Source: Streptomyces sp. NBC_01275 (GTDB lineage: Bacteria > Actinomycetota > Actinomycetes > Streptomycetales > Streptomycetaceae). Taken from it: a DNA stretch of 64,000 nucleotides. How positions within the stretch are numbered: the first letter of the stretch is position 1; each line of letters begins with the position of its first letter. The stretch spans positions 6,510,001-6,574,000 of the forward strand of contig NZ_JAPEOZ010000001.1 of assembly GCF_026340655.1 (NCBI RefSeq), read 5' to 3'. Below are positions 25,975 to 35,372 of this stretch, one piece after another. Below the pieces are notes generated by a model. It searched no databases. It worked only from the letters and a program-made list of their open reading frames with translations, and was not told the origin of the DNA. Both the position numbers and the translations under genes were made by a program.

Positions 25975-26778
25975 ATGAACGGACTGCGCGTCATACCGAC
26001 CTGGCGACATGGCCGGGAGCGGCTCTACGTCTGCCTCACGGACGGCCGGAACATCGCCTGGTACGACCGTGAGACCGCCCGGATCAACCTGATAGGGGAC
26101 GACCGCAAAGAAGACGTGCTGGAAGCCCTCGGCCCCTTCCTGACCGGCCCGGTCACGGTGGGCCCGCCCCCTGTCCCCACGCCTGCGGAGCTGGCCCGAC
26201 TCTCCCTCCACCCGGACGACGACCTGGCCCCCAACCGCCCCGGCGAGGCCCTGCTGGTCGCCCTGGACCGCGACCCCGGCCCCGCCCACCGCCTCCGGGC
26301 CGACCCACGCCGACGTGCGCTCTTTGCCGAGCAGGCCGTGGGCGAGGCCCTGGACCGGCTCGACGGCGCCGGCTGGCACACCCTCCACTCCATTCCGCTG
26401 CCCGGCGGAGACCGCGTCCACCACCTGGCCATCGGCCCCGGAGGACTGTTCGCGGTCCACGCGCTGTACGCCCGCAGGGCGCGGGTGCGGATAGCCGACC
26501 CTCTGGTCACCCTGGGCCGCCACGAACCGGAGCCCCTGCTCCGCCGAGTGCGCGGCAACGCCGCCCGCGCGTCCTACGCCCTCACGGCCGAGGTCCGCCC
26601 CGTCCTGGCCCTGGTCGGCCCGACGGACGTCTCCTTCACCGCCCCACCCAGAGAGGTCCGAGTCCTCCAGGACACCGCCCTCCCGGACCTGGCCCGCCTG
26701 GGCGGAGTACTCAAACCGGCGGATGTGGAGGCGCTGCATGCGATGGCGAGGGATCGGGGGGCGTGGGGGAGGGTGTGA
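25975..26778 (+). CDS. NERD (nuclease-related) domain protein
   Basis: 267 residues. The second half contains AEQAVGEALDRLDGAGWHTLHSIPLPGGDRVHHLAIGPGGLFAVHAL, laid out as in the NERD domain (helix, then the HH/GPGG strand). NERD is a predicted nuclease-like fold. The usual acidic catalytic residue before the HLAIGP strand is not obvious here (RVHH), so activity is doubtful. The N-terminal 80 residues (YVCLTDGRNIAWYDRETARI) form a separate small domain. Its neighbours include the NHEJ genes, but the strands differ. Confidence 0.78.
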   Translation: MNGLRVIPTWRHGRERLYVCLTDGRNIAWYDRETARINLIGDDRKEDVLEALGPFLTGPVTVGPPPVPTPAELARLSLHPDDDLAPNRPGEALLVALDRDPGPAHRLRADPRRRALFAEQAVGEALDRLDGAGWHTLHSIPLPGGDRVHHLAIGPGGLFAVHALYARRARVRIADPLVTLGRHEPEPLLRRVRGNAARASYALTAEVRPVLALVGPTDVSFTAPPREVRVLQDTALPDLARLGGVLKPADVEALHAMARDRGAWGRV

Positions 26779-26863
26779 GGCGGGCGGCTCCTGACCGGTG
26801 CCGGGTGGCGCATCTCCGCCTGTCCGGCGCTTGGGGGCGAGGCCCTTCAGGGGGCGAGCGCGG

Positions 26864-26906
26864 GGGTCTGTGGGCGGCAGCGGGGGGTCTGTGGGCGGCA
26901 GCCCCC
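26864..26906. repeat. Tandem duplication in a tail-to-tail spacer
   Basis: Two near-identical 21-bp copies of a GGGGGTCTGTGGGCGGCAGC unit between the convergent NERD and ligD genes; the spacer also supplies GC-rich hairpins that may end transcription from both sides. Confidence 0.55.
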
Positions 26907-26956
26907 AGGGGCCGGGAACGGGAAGGGGCGGCGGGGGCGATGAACAGCGGCCCCGC

Positions 26957-27847
26957 TCACGGCAGTGCCCCCGCACGACCGGCATCGAACAGCGGTGCGA
27001 GCAGATCGCCGTACTCCCGAACCCGCTCCACGACGTCCGCCGCGAACAGCGCCAACCCCCCGGGCGACCGAGACTCCGCGACGCCCCCCACCTCGTCCCA
27101 GCTCACGGGCGCCGAAACGCTGGGCTCCGCCCGAGCCCGCAACGTGTACGGCGCGGCCGTGGTCTTGCGCGCGGCGTTCTGACTCCAGTCGACGAACACC
27201 TTCCCCGCCCGCAGACTCCGCGTCATCCGATGCAGGGCCAGCCGAGGCATCGCCCCCTCCACCTCCACCGCCAGCCGCTTGGCGTACTCGCTGACCTGCC
27301 CGGACGACGCCCCCCGCACCGCCGCCACCAGATGCAGCCCCTTCGCCCCGGACGTCTTCGCGTACGCCTCGATCCCGTCCGCCGCCAGCCGCTCCCGCAG
27401 CCACAGGGCGACGTCGCAGCACTCGACGACGGTCGCGGGCGCACCGGGGTCGAGGTCGAAGACGAGCCGGTCGGCCGTCCCGGGGTCCTGGATCACCCAC
27501 TGGGGCGTATGGAACTCGGTGACGAGGTTCGCCGCCCAGATCAGACTCGGCAGGTCCTGCACGAGCACCATCCGGGCCGGCCCCTCCGACCGGGGCACCT
27601 CGGCGGTGGCGACCCACTCGGGCGTCCCCGGCGGCACGTTCTTGGCGAAGAAGACCTGCCCGTCGGGGCCGTCCGGATAGCGCAGGAAGGACAGCGGCCG
27701 GTCGCGCAGATGGGGGAGCAGGACGTCGGCGACGGTCGCGTAGTAGTGCAGCACCTCGCCCTTGGTGAAGCCGGTGGCCGGATACAGCACCTTCTCCAGA
27801 TTGCTGAGCGCGAGCCGCCGCCCCTCCACCTCTGTGATCGGCGTCAT
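26957..27847 (-). CDS. ligD: NHEJ polymerase/primase domain protein (LigD PolDom)
   Basis: 296 residues, the stand-alone polymerase domain of LigD: LSNLEKVLYPATGFTKGEVLHYYATVA at the start, the metal-binding FDLDPG, and RLALHRMTRSLRAGKVFVDWSQN. It adds nucleotides at double-strand-break ends and works with Ku. No ligase or phosphoesterase domain is fused, so ligation needs an enzyme encoded elsewhere. ATG at 27847 with no Shine-Dalgarno. It is divergent from ku across 69 bp, so both share an AT-richer promoter region. Confidence 0.94.
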   Translation of the reverse strand: MTPITEVEGRRLALSNLEKVLYPATGFTKGEVLHYYATVADVLLPHLRDRPLSFLRYPDGPDGQVFFAKNVPPGTPEWVATAEVPRSEGPARMVLVQDLPSLIWAANLVTEFHTPQWVIQDPGTADRLVFDLDPGAPATVVECCDVALWLRERLAADGIEAYAKTSGAKGLHLVAAVRGASSGQVSEYAKRLAVEVEGAMPRLALHRMTRSLRAGKVFVDWSQNAARKTTAAPYTLRARAEPSVSAPVSWDEVGGVAESRSPGGLALFAADVVERVREYGDLLAPLFDAGRAGALP

Positions 27848-27916
27848 ACGATGAGAATCACACAAAAACCGCATATCAACCCATACCGGCCAATCTGCTC
27901 CAGGAGGATGCTGCCC

Positions 27917-28978
27917 GTGCGATCCATATGGAACGGCGCGATCTCGTTCGGCCTGGTCAGCATCCCGATCAAGCTGGTGAACGCCACCGAGAGCCACTCG
28001 ATCTCCTTCCGTCAGATCCACACGGAGGACGGCGGCCGCATCCGCTACCGCAAGGTCTGCGAGCTGGAGGACCGGGAGGTGAGCTCGGCCGAGATCGGCA
28101 AGGGGTACGAGGACGCGGACGGCTCGATCGTCCCGATCACCGACGAGGACCTGGCCCAGCTGCCGATCCCGACCGCGAGGACGATCGAGATCGTGGCCTT
28201 CGTCCCGGCCGACCGGATCGACCCGCTCCAGATGGACGCCGCGTACTACCTCCAGGCGGGCGGCGTCCCGGCGGCGAAGCCGTACACGTTGCTGCGCGAG
28301 GCCCTGAAGCGCAGCAACAAGGTGGCCATAGCCAAGTACGCCCTGCGCGGCCGCGAGCGGCTCGGCATGCTCCGCGTGGTCGGCGACGCGATCGCCATGC
28401 ACGGCCTGCTCTGGCCGGACGAGGTCCGCGCCCCCGAGGGCGTGGCCCCCGACGCCGACGTCACCGTCCGCGACAAGGAACTCGACCTCGCGGACGCCCT
28501 GATGGACACCCTCGGCGAGGTCGACCTGGCGGACCTGCACGACGAGTACCGCGAGGCCGTCGACGAGATGGTCGCCGCGAAGGCCGCCGGCGAGACACCC
28601 CCCGAGGCCCCCGCCCCGCCGTCCGGAGGCAAGGTCCTGGACCTGATGGCGGCACTGGAGAAGAGCGTACGAGCGGCGCAGCAGTCCCGAGGCGAGGAAC
28701 CGCAGCCCGCCCAGGAGGCAGCGGTCAGCCCCCTGCCCCGCCGCAGCCCCTCCCGTCCGGCCCCCAAGGAAACCGGCGGCAAGAAGTCGACGGCGTCCGG
28801 CACGGCGAAGAAGTCGACCTCGAAGACGACGAAGACGACCCAGAGCCCAAGAAAAACAACGGCATCAAAGAGCAAGGCAGGGGCGACGGGCACGGCAGCC
28901 ACGAAGAGCACAACCAAGAAGGCAACCGCAAAGAAATCAACGGCAAAGAAGACAACGCCCCGCAAACACACGGCCTGA
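27917..28978 (+). CDS. ku: Ku homodimer protein for non-homologous end joining
   Basis: 353 residues from GTG 27917, with AGGAGG 9 nt before it (the in-frame ATG at 27908 is flush against that sequence). The Ku core, VRSIWNGAISFGLVSIPIKL to about residue 250, encircles DNA ends. The last 90 residues are a Lys/Ser/Thr/Ala tail (KKST, KKAT, KKTT repeats) like histone H1, typical of Streptomyces Ku and expected to bind DNA. The tail codons are markedly poorer in GC than the core. Partner of the divergent LigD-type polymerase. Confidence 0.96.
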   Translation: MRSIWNGAISFGLVSIPIKLVNATESHSISFRQIHTEDGGRIRYRKVCELEDREVSSAEIGKGYEDADGSIVPITDEDLAQLPIPTARTIEIVAFVPADRIDPLQMDAAYYLQAGGVPAAKPYTLLREALKRSNKVAIAKYALRGRERLGMLRVVGDAIAMHGLLWPDEVRAPEGVAPDADVTVRDKELDLADALMDTLGEVDLADLHDEYREAVDEMVAAKAAGETPPEAPAPPSGGKVLDLMAALEKSVRAAQQSRGEEPQPAQEAAVSPLPRRSPSRPAPKETGGKKSTASGTAKKSTSKTTKTTQSPRKTTASKSKAGATGTAATKSTTKKATAKKSTAKKTTPRKHTA

Positions 28979-29035
28979 CGGCGAATCCGACGCTCCAGGA
29001 TGAATTCCTGCCCCCAGTCGACCCTGCGGAAAGAA

Positions 29036-29305
29036 TCAATCGCCGGGGATATCCGGTTTCGCCGCGACCAGCATGTTCCTCGGGATGACGACGAGTCGCT
29101 CGTCCGTCCCGACCGAGACGCCCGCCGGTAGTCTTCGGCCGAGTGACTCCGTGAGATCCCGTCCGATGACGGCGATGTCTCCGTTGTCGAGTTCCCAGAT
29201 GTCGGGGCAGTCAGGGCTGTCGGTGGTGATTCCGAGTTCCTGTGGCGATTTCCCCAAACGCTGTTTGAACCTTGTGCTGGGATCAGCTTCCCAGGGCCTG
29301 CTCAT
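29036..29305 (-). CDS. Small hypothetical protein
   Basis: 89 residues from ATG 29305 (MSRPWEADPSTRFKQRLGKS), preceded by GAGGGGGCG. A compact, probably single-domain acidic protein: DCPDIWELDNGDIAVIGRDLTESL and ERLVVIPRNMLVAAKPDIP. This type often sits beside DNA-binding regulators in Streptomyces, but none is adjacent here. A longer in-frame extension upstream lacks coding bias and is not included. Confidence 0.75.
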   Translation of the reverse strand: MSRPWEADPSTRFKQRLGKSPQELGITTDSPDCPDIWELDNGDIAVIGRDLTESLGRRLPAGVSVGTDERLVVIPRNMLVAAKPDIPGD

Positions 29306-29641
29306 GTCCGTCGCCCCCTCGTTTGGATCAAGGTTTCGGCAATTTAACACTCGATGAATCGGCTTGGCCACGCCAAAACCGGACGTGCCGAAGAGGGTGC
29401 TGACGCCCCGGAGTCGGCCGACTCGTTTCGCTCGTCCGCCCCGGCGCGTGAGGCCTTGTCGCCGCAGCGGCTGATCCGGACGAGGCCGGTCTCCCGCATA
29501 GGCCGCTCGCCCCGCTCGCCGCCGACGTCGACGCCCGCGCAAAACATCTTGACGCGCCGAATGTTACCGGTAACATCGATGCCCGTCTGAGCATCACACC
29601 GCACCCCACGACGTAGTGGGCCGTTCGTTTCTGGAGTCCGC
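29306..29641. promoter_or_regulatory. 336-bp intergenic region upstream of the MFS gene
   Basis: No supported gene. The left part is only moderately GC-rich and probably holds the promoter of the small gene at 29305. The right part has the promoter and palindrome listed separately. Base composition is lower in GC than neighbouring genes. Confidence 0.5.
29549..29576 (+). promoter_or_regulatory. Promoter with 16-bp perfect palindrome (LacI-type operator)
   Basis: -35 TTGACG (29549-29554), 16-bp spacer, -10 TAACAT (29571-29576). The perfect palindrome ATGTTACCGGTAACAT (29561-29576) covers the spacer and -10 box, so a bound protein would repress. The sequence has the centre symmetry usual for LacI-family operators, and a LacI gene lies 6 kb downstream in the same block. 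Regulator assignment is inference. Confidence 0.75.
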
Positions 29642-30886
29642 GTGACCGACCAGCCCACGGCACAGTGCGCTCCGGAGGCGTCGAGGGCGCCGGACTTCCG
29701 GGAAGCGGCCGTCCCCGTCTTCACCACGTCCGCGGTGGCCGCCTCCTGCGTCGGCTTCGTTCTGATCGGCGCGCTGCAAGCTCTCTACGGCCCCGCGATC
29801 CCGGGCCTGCGCCAGGAGTTCGGCCTCTCGCCCTCCGCGGCCGGTCTCGGTCTCAGTGCTCACTTCGTAGGCGGGGTCGCCGGAGTCCTCCTCTTCGACC
29901 GCCTCTACGGCCGCATCGGCAACCGACGGATCCTGGGCATGTCGTACGTCCTCATGGCCGTCGGCGCGGCAGGCTTCGCGCTGGCCCCCGACTGGCCGCT
30001 CGTCCTCGCCGCGGCGCTGCTCGCCGGACTGGGCTTCGGCGGCATCGACTACGGCCTCAACCAACTCTTCGCGGTCGGCTTCGGCCACCGCTCCACAGCG
30101 ATGCTCAACATCCTCAACGCCCACTTCGGCATCGGCGCGATCCTCGGCCCCGCCCTCATAGGCGCGGTGGGCGCCGACCGCTACCCGACGATCTTCCTGG
30201 CCTTCGCCCTGGCCAACCTCCCCCTGCTCCTGTGCCTGAAGGGCGTACGCGACCAGGCGCCCCCACCGCCGACGGCGGCCGAGGAGGTCTCCACCGCCGC
30301 ACTGCGCCGCAGCCTCGCCTCCATCCTCACGGTCTTCGTGGCCCTCTACGTCCTGCACGTGGGCATAGAGGCGGGCGTAGGAGGCTGGGAGCCGACCCAC
30401 CTGGAGACAGTCGGCTACGGCGCCGGCATCGCGGCCACCGCCACCTCCGTGTACTGGCTGATGATGACCGTGGGCCGCTTCCTGGTCGCCCCGATAGCCC
30501 TGCGCTTCTCCGCCCAGACGATCATCACGGTCTCCTGCGCGGGAATGACGGCCTGCCTCCTGCTGGCCGCCGTACCCACCCTCGCCCCCTACGCCTACGC
30601 GGGCGTGGGCCTCTTCATCGCGCCGATCTTCCCGACCGGCCTGCCCTGGCTCAACCGGGCCGCGCCCCGAGCCCGCCGCGCAGGCGCGCTGGTCATCGCC
30701 GCGTCGATGGCGGGCGGAGTGGCGGCCGGCCCGGCCCTGGGCAAGGTCATCGAATGGTCCGACGTCCAGGCCGTACCCCTGCTCCTGGCCGCGGTCTCCG
30801 CCACCTGCCTGGCAGCGACGAGATGGCTGACCAGGGCGACGAGCAGCCGGCCCCACGAAAGAAAAGGGCCCACAGCGGCCCCGTAG
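29642..30886 (+). CDS. MFS sugar transporter (FHS/FucP-like)
   Basis: 414 residues, about 12 membrane helices. Early ALQALYGPAIPGLRQEFGLSPSAAG and later GLGFGGIDYGLNQLFAVGFG with NILNAHFGIGAILGP resemble the fucose/glucose:H+ symporter branch of the major facilitators. With two beta-galactosidase genes downstream, it probably imports a galactoside or another sugar. GTG start. Controlled by the palindrome-containing promoter 66 bp upstream. Confidence 0.85.
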   Translation: MTDQPTAQCAPEASRAPDFREAAVPVFTTSAVAASCVGFVLIGALQALYGPAIPGLRQEFGLSPSAAGLGLSAHFVGGVAGVLLFDRLYGRIGNRRILGMSYVLMAVGAAGFALAPDWPLVLAAALLAGLGFGGIDYGLNQLFAVGFGHRSTAMLNILNAHFGIGAILGPALIGAVGADRYPTIFLAFALANLPLLLCLKGVRDQAPPPPTAAEEVSTAALRRSLASILTVFVALYVLHVGIEAGVGGWEPTHLETVGYGAGIAATATSVYWLMMTVGRFLVAPIALRFSAQTIITVSCAGMTACLLLAAVPTLAPYAYAGVGLFIAPIFPTGLPWLNRAAPRARRAGALVIAASMAGGVAAGPALGKVIEWSDVQAVPLLLAAVSATCLAATRWLTRATSSRPHERKGPTAAP

Positions 30887-30937
30887 AAAACGTAGGTGAT
30901 GCACCCCCACGCGCCCGTAGCCGCCCCGCACGGGAGC

Positions 30938-31051
30938 GGGTCGTGGCGGTACGGCGCAGCCCGTCGCTCAGCCCGTCACAGCCGAGTTCCACGGTGGCAG
31001 CAGACAGCAGTACGCCCAACACGCGACGGGCTCGCCGTACCGCCACGACCC
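30938..31051. repeat. Long inverted repeat (29-bp arms) between transporter and galactosidase
   Basis: The left arm (30938-30967) and right arm (31023-31051) are complementary over 29 bp apart from one extra C at 30957. The loop is 55 bp. It could form a large hairpin in the message between two co-oriented genes, act as a terminator/processing site, or be a relict of a small mobile element. The arms have no coding potential. Confidence 0.85.
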
Positions 31052-31083
31052 CGACCCACCCACCGGCAGCAGCGCACGGTGGA

Positions 31084-31190
31084 TCACGCACCACCCCACC
31101 GAACCCCACCCCACCGAACCCCACCCCGCTGAACCCACCGCACCGAACCCCACAGCCCCCACGCCGCCGAACCCCACCGCACGCCCGCCC
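31084..31190. repeat. CCACCGAACCC-type degenerate tandem repeat
   Basis: About seven degenerate copies of a 10-15-bp C-rich unit (ACCCCACCGA core) on the plus strand between the long inverted repeat and the galactosidase start. Strong C/G strand asymmetry. Together with the inverted repeat it fills the whole 320-bp spacer; no gene is seen there. Confidence 0.7.
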
Positions 31191-31206
31191 CGAAGAAGGG
31201 ACCCGC

Positions 31207-32976
31207 ATGCCCGCCCTGACCACCACCTCCGACGGCTTCCTGCTGCACGGTGAACCGTTCCGGATCCTCTCCGGCGCCCTGCACTACTTCCGCGTCCACC
31301 CCGACCAGTGGACCGACCGCCTGCGCAAGGCCCGCCTCATGGGCCTGAACACGGTGGAGACGTACATCCCCTGGAACCTGCACCAGCCCGAGCCCGGCAC
31401 CCTGGTCCTCGACGGCCTCCTCGACCTGCCCCGCTTCCTGCGCCTGGCCGCCGCCGAGGGCCTGCACGTCATCCTCCGCCCGGGCCCGTTCATCTGCGCG
31501 GAGTGGGACGGCGGCGGGCTGCCGCACTGGCTCACCGCCGACCACGACATCCGCCTGCGCACCAGCGACCCCCGCTTCACGGACGTGGTCGACCGCTACC
31601 TCGACCTCCTCCTGCCCCCGCTCCTGCCCCACCTGGCGGCGGCGGGCGGCCCGGTCATCGCCGTACAGGTGGAGAACGAGTACGGGGCGTACGGCGACGA
31701 CATCGCCTACCTCAAGCACCTGGAGAACTCCCTGCGCTCCCGAGGCATCGAGGAGCTCCTCTTCACCTGCGACCAGGCCGACGGCGACCACCTCGCCAAG
31801 GGCAGCCTGCCCGGCGTCCTGGCCACCGGCACCTTCGGCAGCCGCGTCGACAGCTCCCTCCAGCGCCTTCGCGAGCACCAGCCCCAAGGCCCCCTGATGT
31901 GCGCGGAGTTCTGGATCGGCTGGTTCGACCACTGGGGCGGCCCGCACCACGGCAGGGACGCCGCCGACGCGGCCGCCGACCTCGACCGACTGCTCGCCGC
32001 AGGCGCCTCCGTCAACATCTACATGTTCCACGGCGGCACCAACTTCGGCTACACCAGCGGCGCCAACCACCACCACGCCTACGTCCCGACGGTCACCTCC
32101 TACGACTACGACGCCCCGCTCACCGAGAGCGGCGACCCGGGCCCGAAGTACCACGCCTTCCGCGAGGTCATCGCCCGCCACGCCCAGGTCCCCGACGAGC
32201 CGATCCCGACGCCCGCACCCAAACTCCCCCCGACCATGGTGGAGTTGACGACCCGAGCCCCCCTCCTCGCCGCCCTCCCCCTGGCCGACCACCGCCCCGT
32301 CCACGCCCCGACGGACCCCCTCTCGGCAGACGACCTGAACCAGCGCGCCGGATACGTCCTGTACCGAACGACGGTCCCCACCCAGGGCGCAGGCCTCCTG
32401 CACTTCGCCGGGGGAGTGGGCGACCGAGCCCAGGTCTTCCTGGACGGCGCCCCCGCAGGCGTCCTCGAACGCGAGCGCTACGACGAGACGCTCCCCGTCC
32501 ACGTCCCCCGCCCCGGCGCGGTCCTGGACGTACTGGTGGAGAACCAGGGCCGGGTCAACTACGGCCCCCGCATCGGCGTGCCCAAGGGCCTCCTGGGCCC
32601 GGTGACCCTCAACGGCGCGCCTCTCCAGGGCTGGGACTGCCACCCCCTCCCTCTGGACGAGGTTCCCCCCGCGGCAGCCTTCACCCCGGCCGAGACCTCC
32701 ACCTGCGCCGAACCGGCCTTCCACCAAGGCACGTTCGAGGTGCGGAAGCCCGCCGACGCCTTCCTGGCCCTCCCCGGCTGGGCCAAGGGCCAGGCCTGGA
32801 TCAACGGCTTCCATCTGGGCCGCTACTGGAACCGAGGCCCCCAGCGCACCCTCTACGTCCCGGCCCCGATCCTGCGGCCCGGCGCGAACGACCTGGTGGT
32901 CCTCGAACTCCACGGCACGACGACCGCGCAGGCCCACCTCACCGAGACCCCCGACCTCGGCCCGAAGGGTTCCTGA
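31207..32976 (+). CDS. Beta-galactosidase, GH35
   Basis: 589 residues. (beta/alpha)8 barrel with acid/base E158 in QVENEYGAYG and nucleophile E234 in MCAEFWIGWF; FRILSGALHYFRV at the N-terminus and MFHGGTNFGYTSGAN are GH35 signatures. C-terminal jelly-roll domains include the WINGFHLGRYWNRGPQ motif. No signal peptide, so it acts on imported galactosides. ATG at 31207 with AAGGGA upstream. Its stop overlaps the next start (TGATG), so the two GH35 genes are co-translated. Confidence 0.95.
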   Translation: MPALTTTSDGFLLHGEPFRILSGALHYFRVHPDQWTDRLRKARLMGLNTVETYIPWNLHQPEPGTLVLDGLLDLPRFLRLAAAEGLHVILRPGPFICAEWDGGGLPHWLTADHDIRLRTSDPRFTDVVDRYLDLLLPPLLPHLAAAGGPVIAVQVENEYGAYGDDIAYLKHLENSLRSRGIEELLFTCDQADGDHLAKGSLPGVLATGTFGSRVDSSLQRLREHQPQGPLMCAEFWIGWFDHWGGPHHGRDAADAAADLDRLLAAGASVNIYMFHGGTNFGYTSGANHHHAYVPTVTSYDYDAPLTESGDPGPKYHAFREVIARHAQVPDEPIPTPAPKLPPTMVELTTRAPLLAALPLADHRPVHAPTDPLSADDLNQRAGYVLYRTTVPTQGAGLLHFAGGVGDRAQVFLDGAPAGVLERERYDETLPVHVPRPGAVLDVLVENQGRVNYGPRIGVPKGLLGPVTLNGAPLQGWDCHPLPLDEVPPAAAFTPAETSTCAEPAFHQGTFEVRKPADAFLALPGWAKGQAWINGFHLGRYWNRGPQRTLYVPAPILRPGANDLVVLELHGTTTAQAHLTETPDLGPKGS

Positions 32977-35372
32977 TGCACCACCACGCAGACGTTCCGG
33001 CCTCGCCGCAGCCCCCGCTGCGAGGCCACCTCCCGTTGGCCGACGCCCCCGCAGCCACCGACCCGATAGAGGTGACGAGCCGCTGGCTCACCAGAGGCGG
33101 CCGCCCCTGGTTCCCGGTGTCGGGCGAGTTCCACTACTCCCGCTACCCGGCCCGGAGTTGGGAGGAGGAGCTGCTCAAGATGAAGGCGGGCGGAATCACC
33201 GCAGTAGCCTCCTACGTCATCTGGATCCACCACGAGGAGACAGAGGGAGGCGTCCGCTTCGACGGCGCCCGGGACCTACGCCGCTTCGCGCTCCTCTGCG
33301 CCCGCCACGGCCTGGACTTCATCCCCCGTATCGGCCCCTGGTCCCACGCGGAGGTCCGCAACGGGGGTCTGCCCGACTGGGTGTCGGCCCGCACCGCGGC
33401 CACCCGCACGGACGACCCGGCGTACCTGGCCGCCGTACACCCCTGGTTCCAGGCGATCGCCGCCCAACTCCACGGCCTGGACCGGGCGAACGGCGGCCCG
33501 ATCGTCGCGATCCAGATCGAGAACGAGCTCTACGACCAGCCCGGCCACCTCCTCACCCTGAAGCGCATGGCACAGGAGGCCGGCCTCAGCGCACCGCTGT
33601 GGACGTCGACGGCGTGGGGCGGAGTCCAACTCCCGGGCGACGAACTGCTCCCGCTCTACGGCGGCTACCCGGAGACGTTCTGGACGGAGGCCGACGGAGG
33701 CTGGCCGGACACCTGCCGCAAGCACTTCTTCTTCACCCACCAGCGCGACGACGAGGGCATCGGCGCGGATCTGCGCCCCACGACGGTACGCGGCACGGAC
33801 CCGGAGGCCTACGCGGACCGATTCCCCTGGGCCACCTGCGAGTTGGGCGGCGGAATGGCCGTGTCCTACCACCGCCGCCCGCGCGTCGAGGCCGCCGACG
33901 TGGGCGCGCTCGGCCTCACCAAGATCGGCTGCGGCTCGGTCTGGCAGGGCTACTACATGTTCCACGGCGGCACGAACCCGACCGGCGAGCTCACCACCCT
34001 CCAGGAGTCCCACGCCACCGCCTACCCCAACGACCTCCCGGTCCTGACGTACGACTTCCAGGCCCCGCTCGGCGAGTACGGCCAGTACCGCCCGTCGTAC
34101 GACGAACTCCGCCTCCAGCACCTCATGTTGGCGGACTTCGGCTCGACGATCGCGCCCATGGAGTCGACGCTCCCCGACAAGCGGCCGCAGGGTCAGCACG
34201 ACCGGGACACCCTGCGCTGGGCGGTCCGCGGCGCCGACGACGGCGCGGGCTTCCTCTTCGTCACCAACCACCAGCCGCACGAGCCGCTGCCCGACCACCC
34301 GGAGACGACCTTCACGGTCGCCTTCCCGCAGGCTCCGCCCCTCACCCTGCCCAGCACCCCGGTCACCGTCCCCGCGGGCGCGTACTTCTGCTGGCCCCTG
34401 CGCCTGGACGTGGCCGGCCTGCGCCTCGACTGGGCCACCGCCCAGCCGGTGTGCACGGTCGCGGACGACGGCCGTACGCTCCTGGTCCTGGCGGCGACCG
34501 ACGGCATGGCACCCGAACTCGCCCTGGACGCACGGACGGTGAGGTCTTACACCACCCCGCCAGGGGCGACCGTCACCGACGTCACCGACAGCGCCGACGG
34601 GGCCGACCGCATCCTGATCACCGGCCTGCGCCCCGGCACGGACGCCCTGGTCGAGCTGGAGACGACGGGAGGCGGCCGGATCGACGTCCTGGTCCTGGAC
34701 GCGGCGTCGGCCCGCACCGCCTACCGGGGCGAGGCGTGGGGCGCGCAGCGGCTCGTCCTGTGCGCCGACGGCGTGGTCTTCGACGCGGCGGCGGACGAGG
34801 TACGCGTCCACACCCGCACCGCCGACCCGACGACGTCCCTCTCCGTCCTGCCCGCCCCGCACCGTCCGCCGAAGGTCCCCGGTGCGACGGTGAAGGAGAG
34901 CGGGGACGGCGCTCTGATCCGCTACACGCTCGTTCCCGACACGGAGGCCCCGGCCCCGCCCGCCCCCGCGCTCACCCCGCTCCGCCCGGCGGGCCGGCCG
35001 CCCGCCCCCGCGACGGGAGTGCTGGGCCGGGCGAGCGCCCCGGCGGACGAGCACTACGACACCGCCGCGGCCGTCTACCGCGTCGACGTCCCGCACCCCG
35101 CCCCGGAGGGCACTCTGCTGCGCCTGCACTGGACCGGCGACGCGGCGCGCGCGTACGTGGGGGAGGAACTGGTGGCGGACCAGTTCTTCGCGGGCCGCCC
35201 GTGGGACATCGCCCTGGACCGGCTGCCGGCCGGCGACCCCCTGGAGGTGAAGGTGCTGCCGCTCGCCGCCGAGGCGAAGGTGTACATCCCGGGGGAGACC
35301 GTCCACGGCGTGGCGGAGATACGCGAAGCCGAGTGGTCGACGCCCCGGAGATGGACGTTCCGCAGGTCCTGA
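32976..35372 (+). CDS. Second GH35-type beta-galactosidase
   Basis: 798 residues. RPWFPVSGEFHYSRYPARSW, acid/base E184 in QIENELYDQ and nucleophile E289 in ATCELGGGM place it in GH35, but in a subgroup different from the first enzyme. Large C-terminal beta domains. No signal peptide. Translation is coupled to the preceding galactosidase through TGATG. Two dissimilar intracellular GH35 enzymes in one operon suggest a branched or modified galacto-oligosaccharide as substrate. Confidence 0.93.
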   Translation: MHHHADVPASPQPPLRGHLPLADAPAATDPIEVTSRWLTRGGRPWFPVSGEFHYSRYPARSWEEELLKMKAGGITAVASYVIWIHHEETEGGVRFDGARDLRRFALLCARHGLDFIPRIGPWSHAEVRNGGLPDWVSARTAATRTDDPAYLAAVHPWFQAIAAQLHGLDRANGGPIVAIQIENELYDQPGHLLTLKRMAQEAGLSAPLWTSTAWGGVQLPGDELLPLYGGYPETFWTEADGGWPDTCRKHFFFTHQRDDEGIGADLRPTTVRGTDPEAYADRFPWATCELGGGMAVSYHRRPRVEAADVGALGLTKIGCGSVWQGYYMFHGGTNPTGELTTLQESHATAYPNDLPVLTYDFQAPLGEYGQYRPSYDELRLQHLMLADFGSTIAPMESTLPDKRPQGQHDRDTLRWAVRGADDGAGFLFVTNHQPHEPLPDHPETTFTVAFPQAPPLTLPSTPVTVPAGAYFCWPLRLDVAGLRLDWATAQPVCTVADDGRTLLVLAATDGMAPELALDARTVRSYTTPPGATVTDVTDSADGADRILITGLRPGTDALVELETTGGGRIDVLVLDAASARTAYRGEAWGAQRLVLCADGVVFDAAADEVRVHTRTADPTTSLSVLPAPHRPPKVPGATVKESGDGALIRYTLVPDTEAPAPPAPALTPLRPAGRPPAPATGVLGRASAPADEHYDTAAAVYRVDVPHPAPEGTLLRLHWTGDAARAYVGEELVADQFFAGRPWDIALDRLPAGDPLEVKVLPLAAEAKVYIPGETVHGVAEIREAEWSTPRRWTFRRS

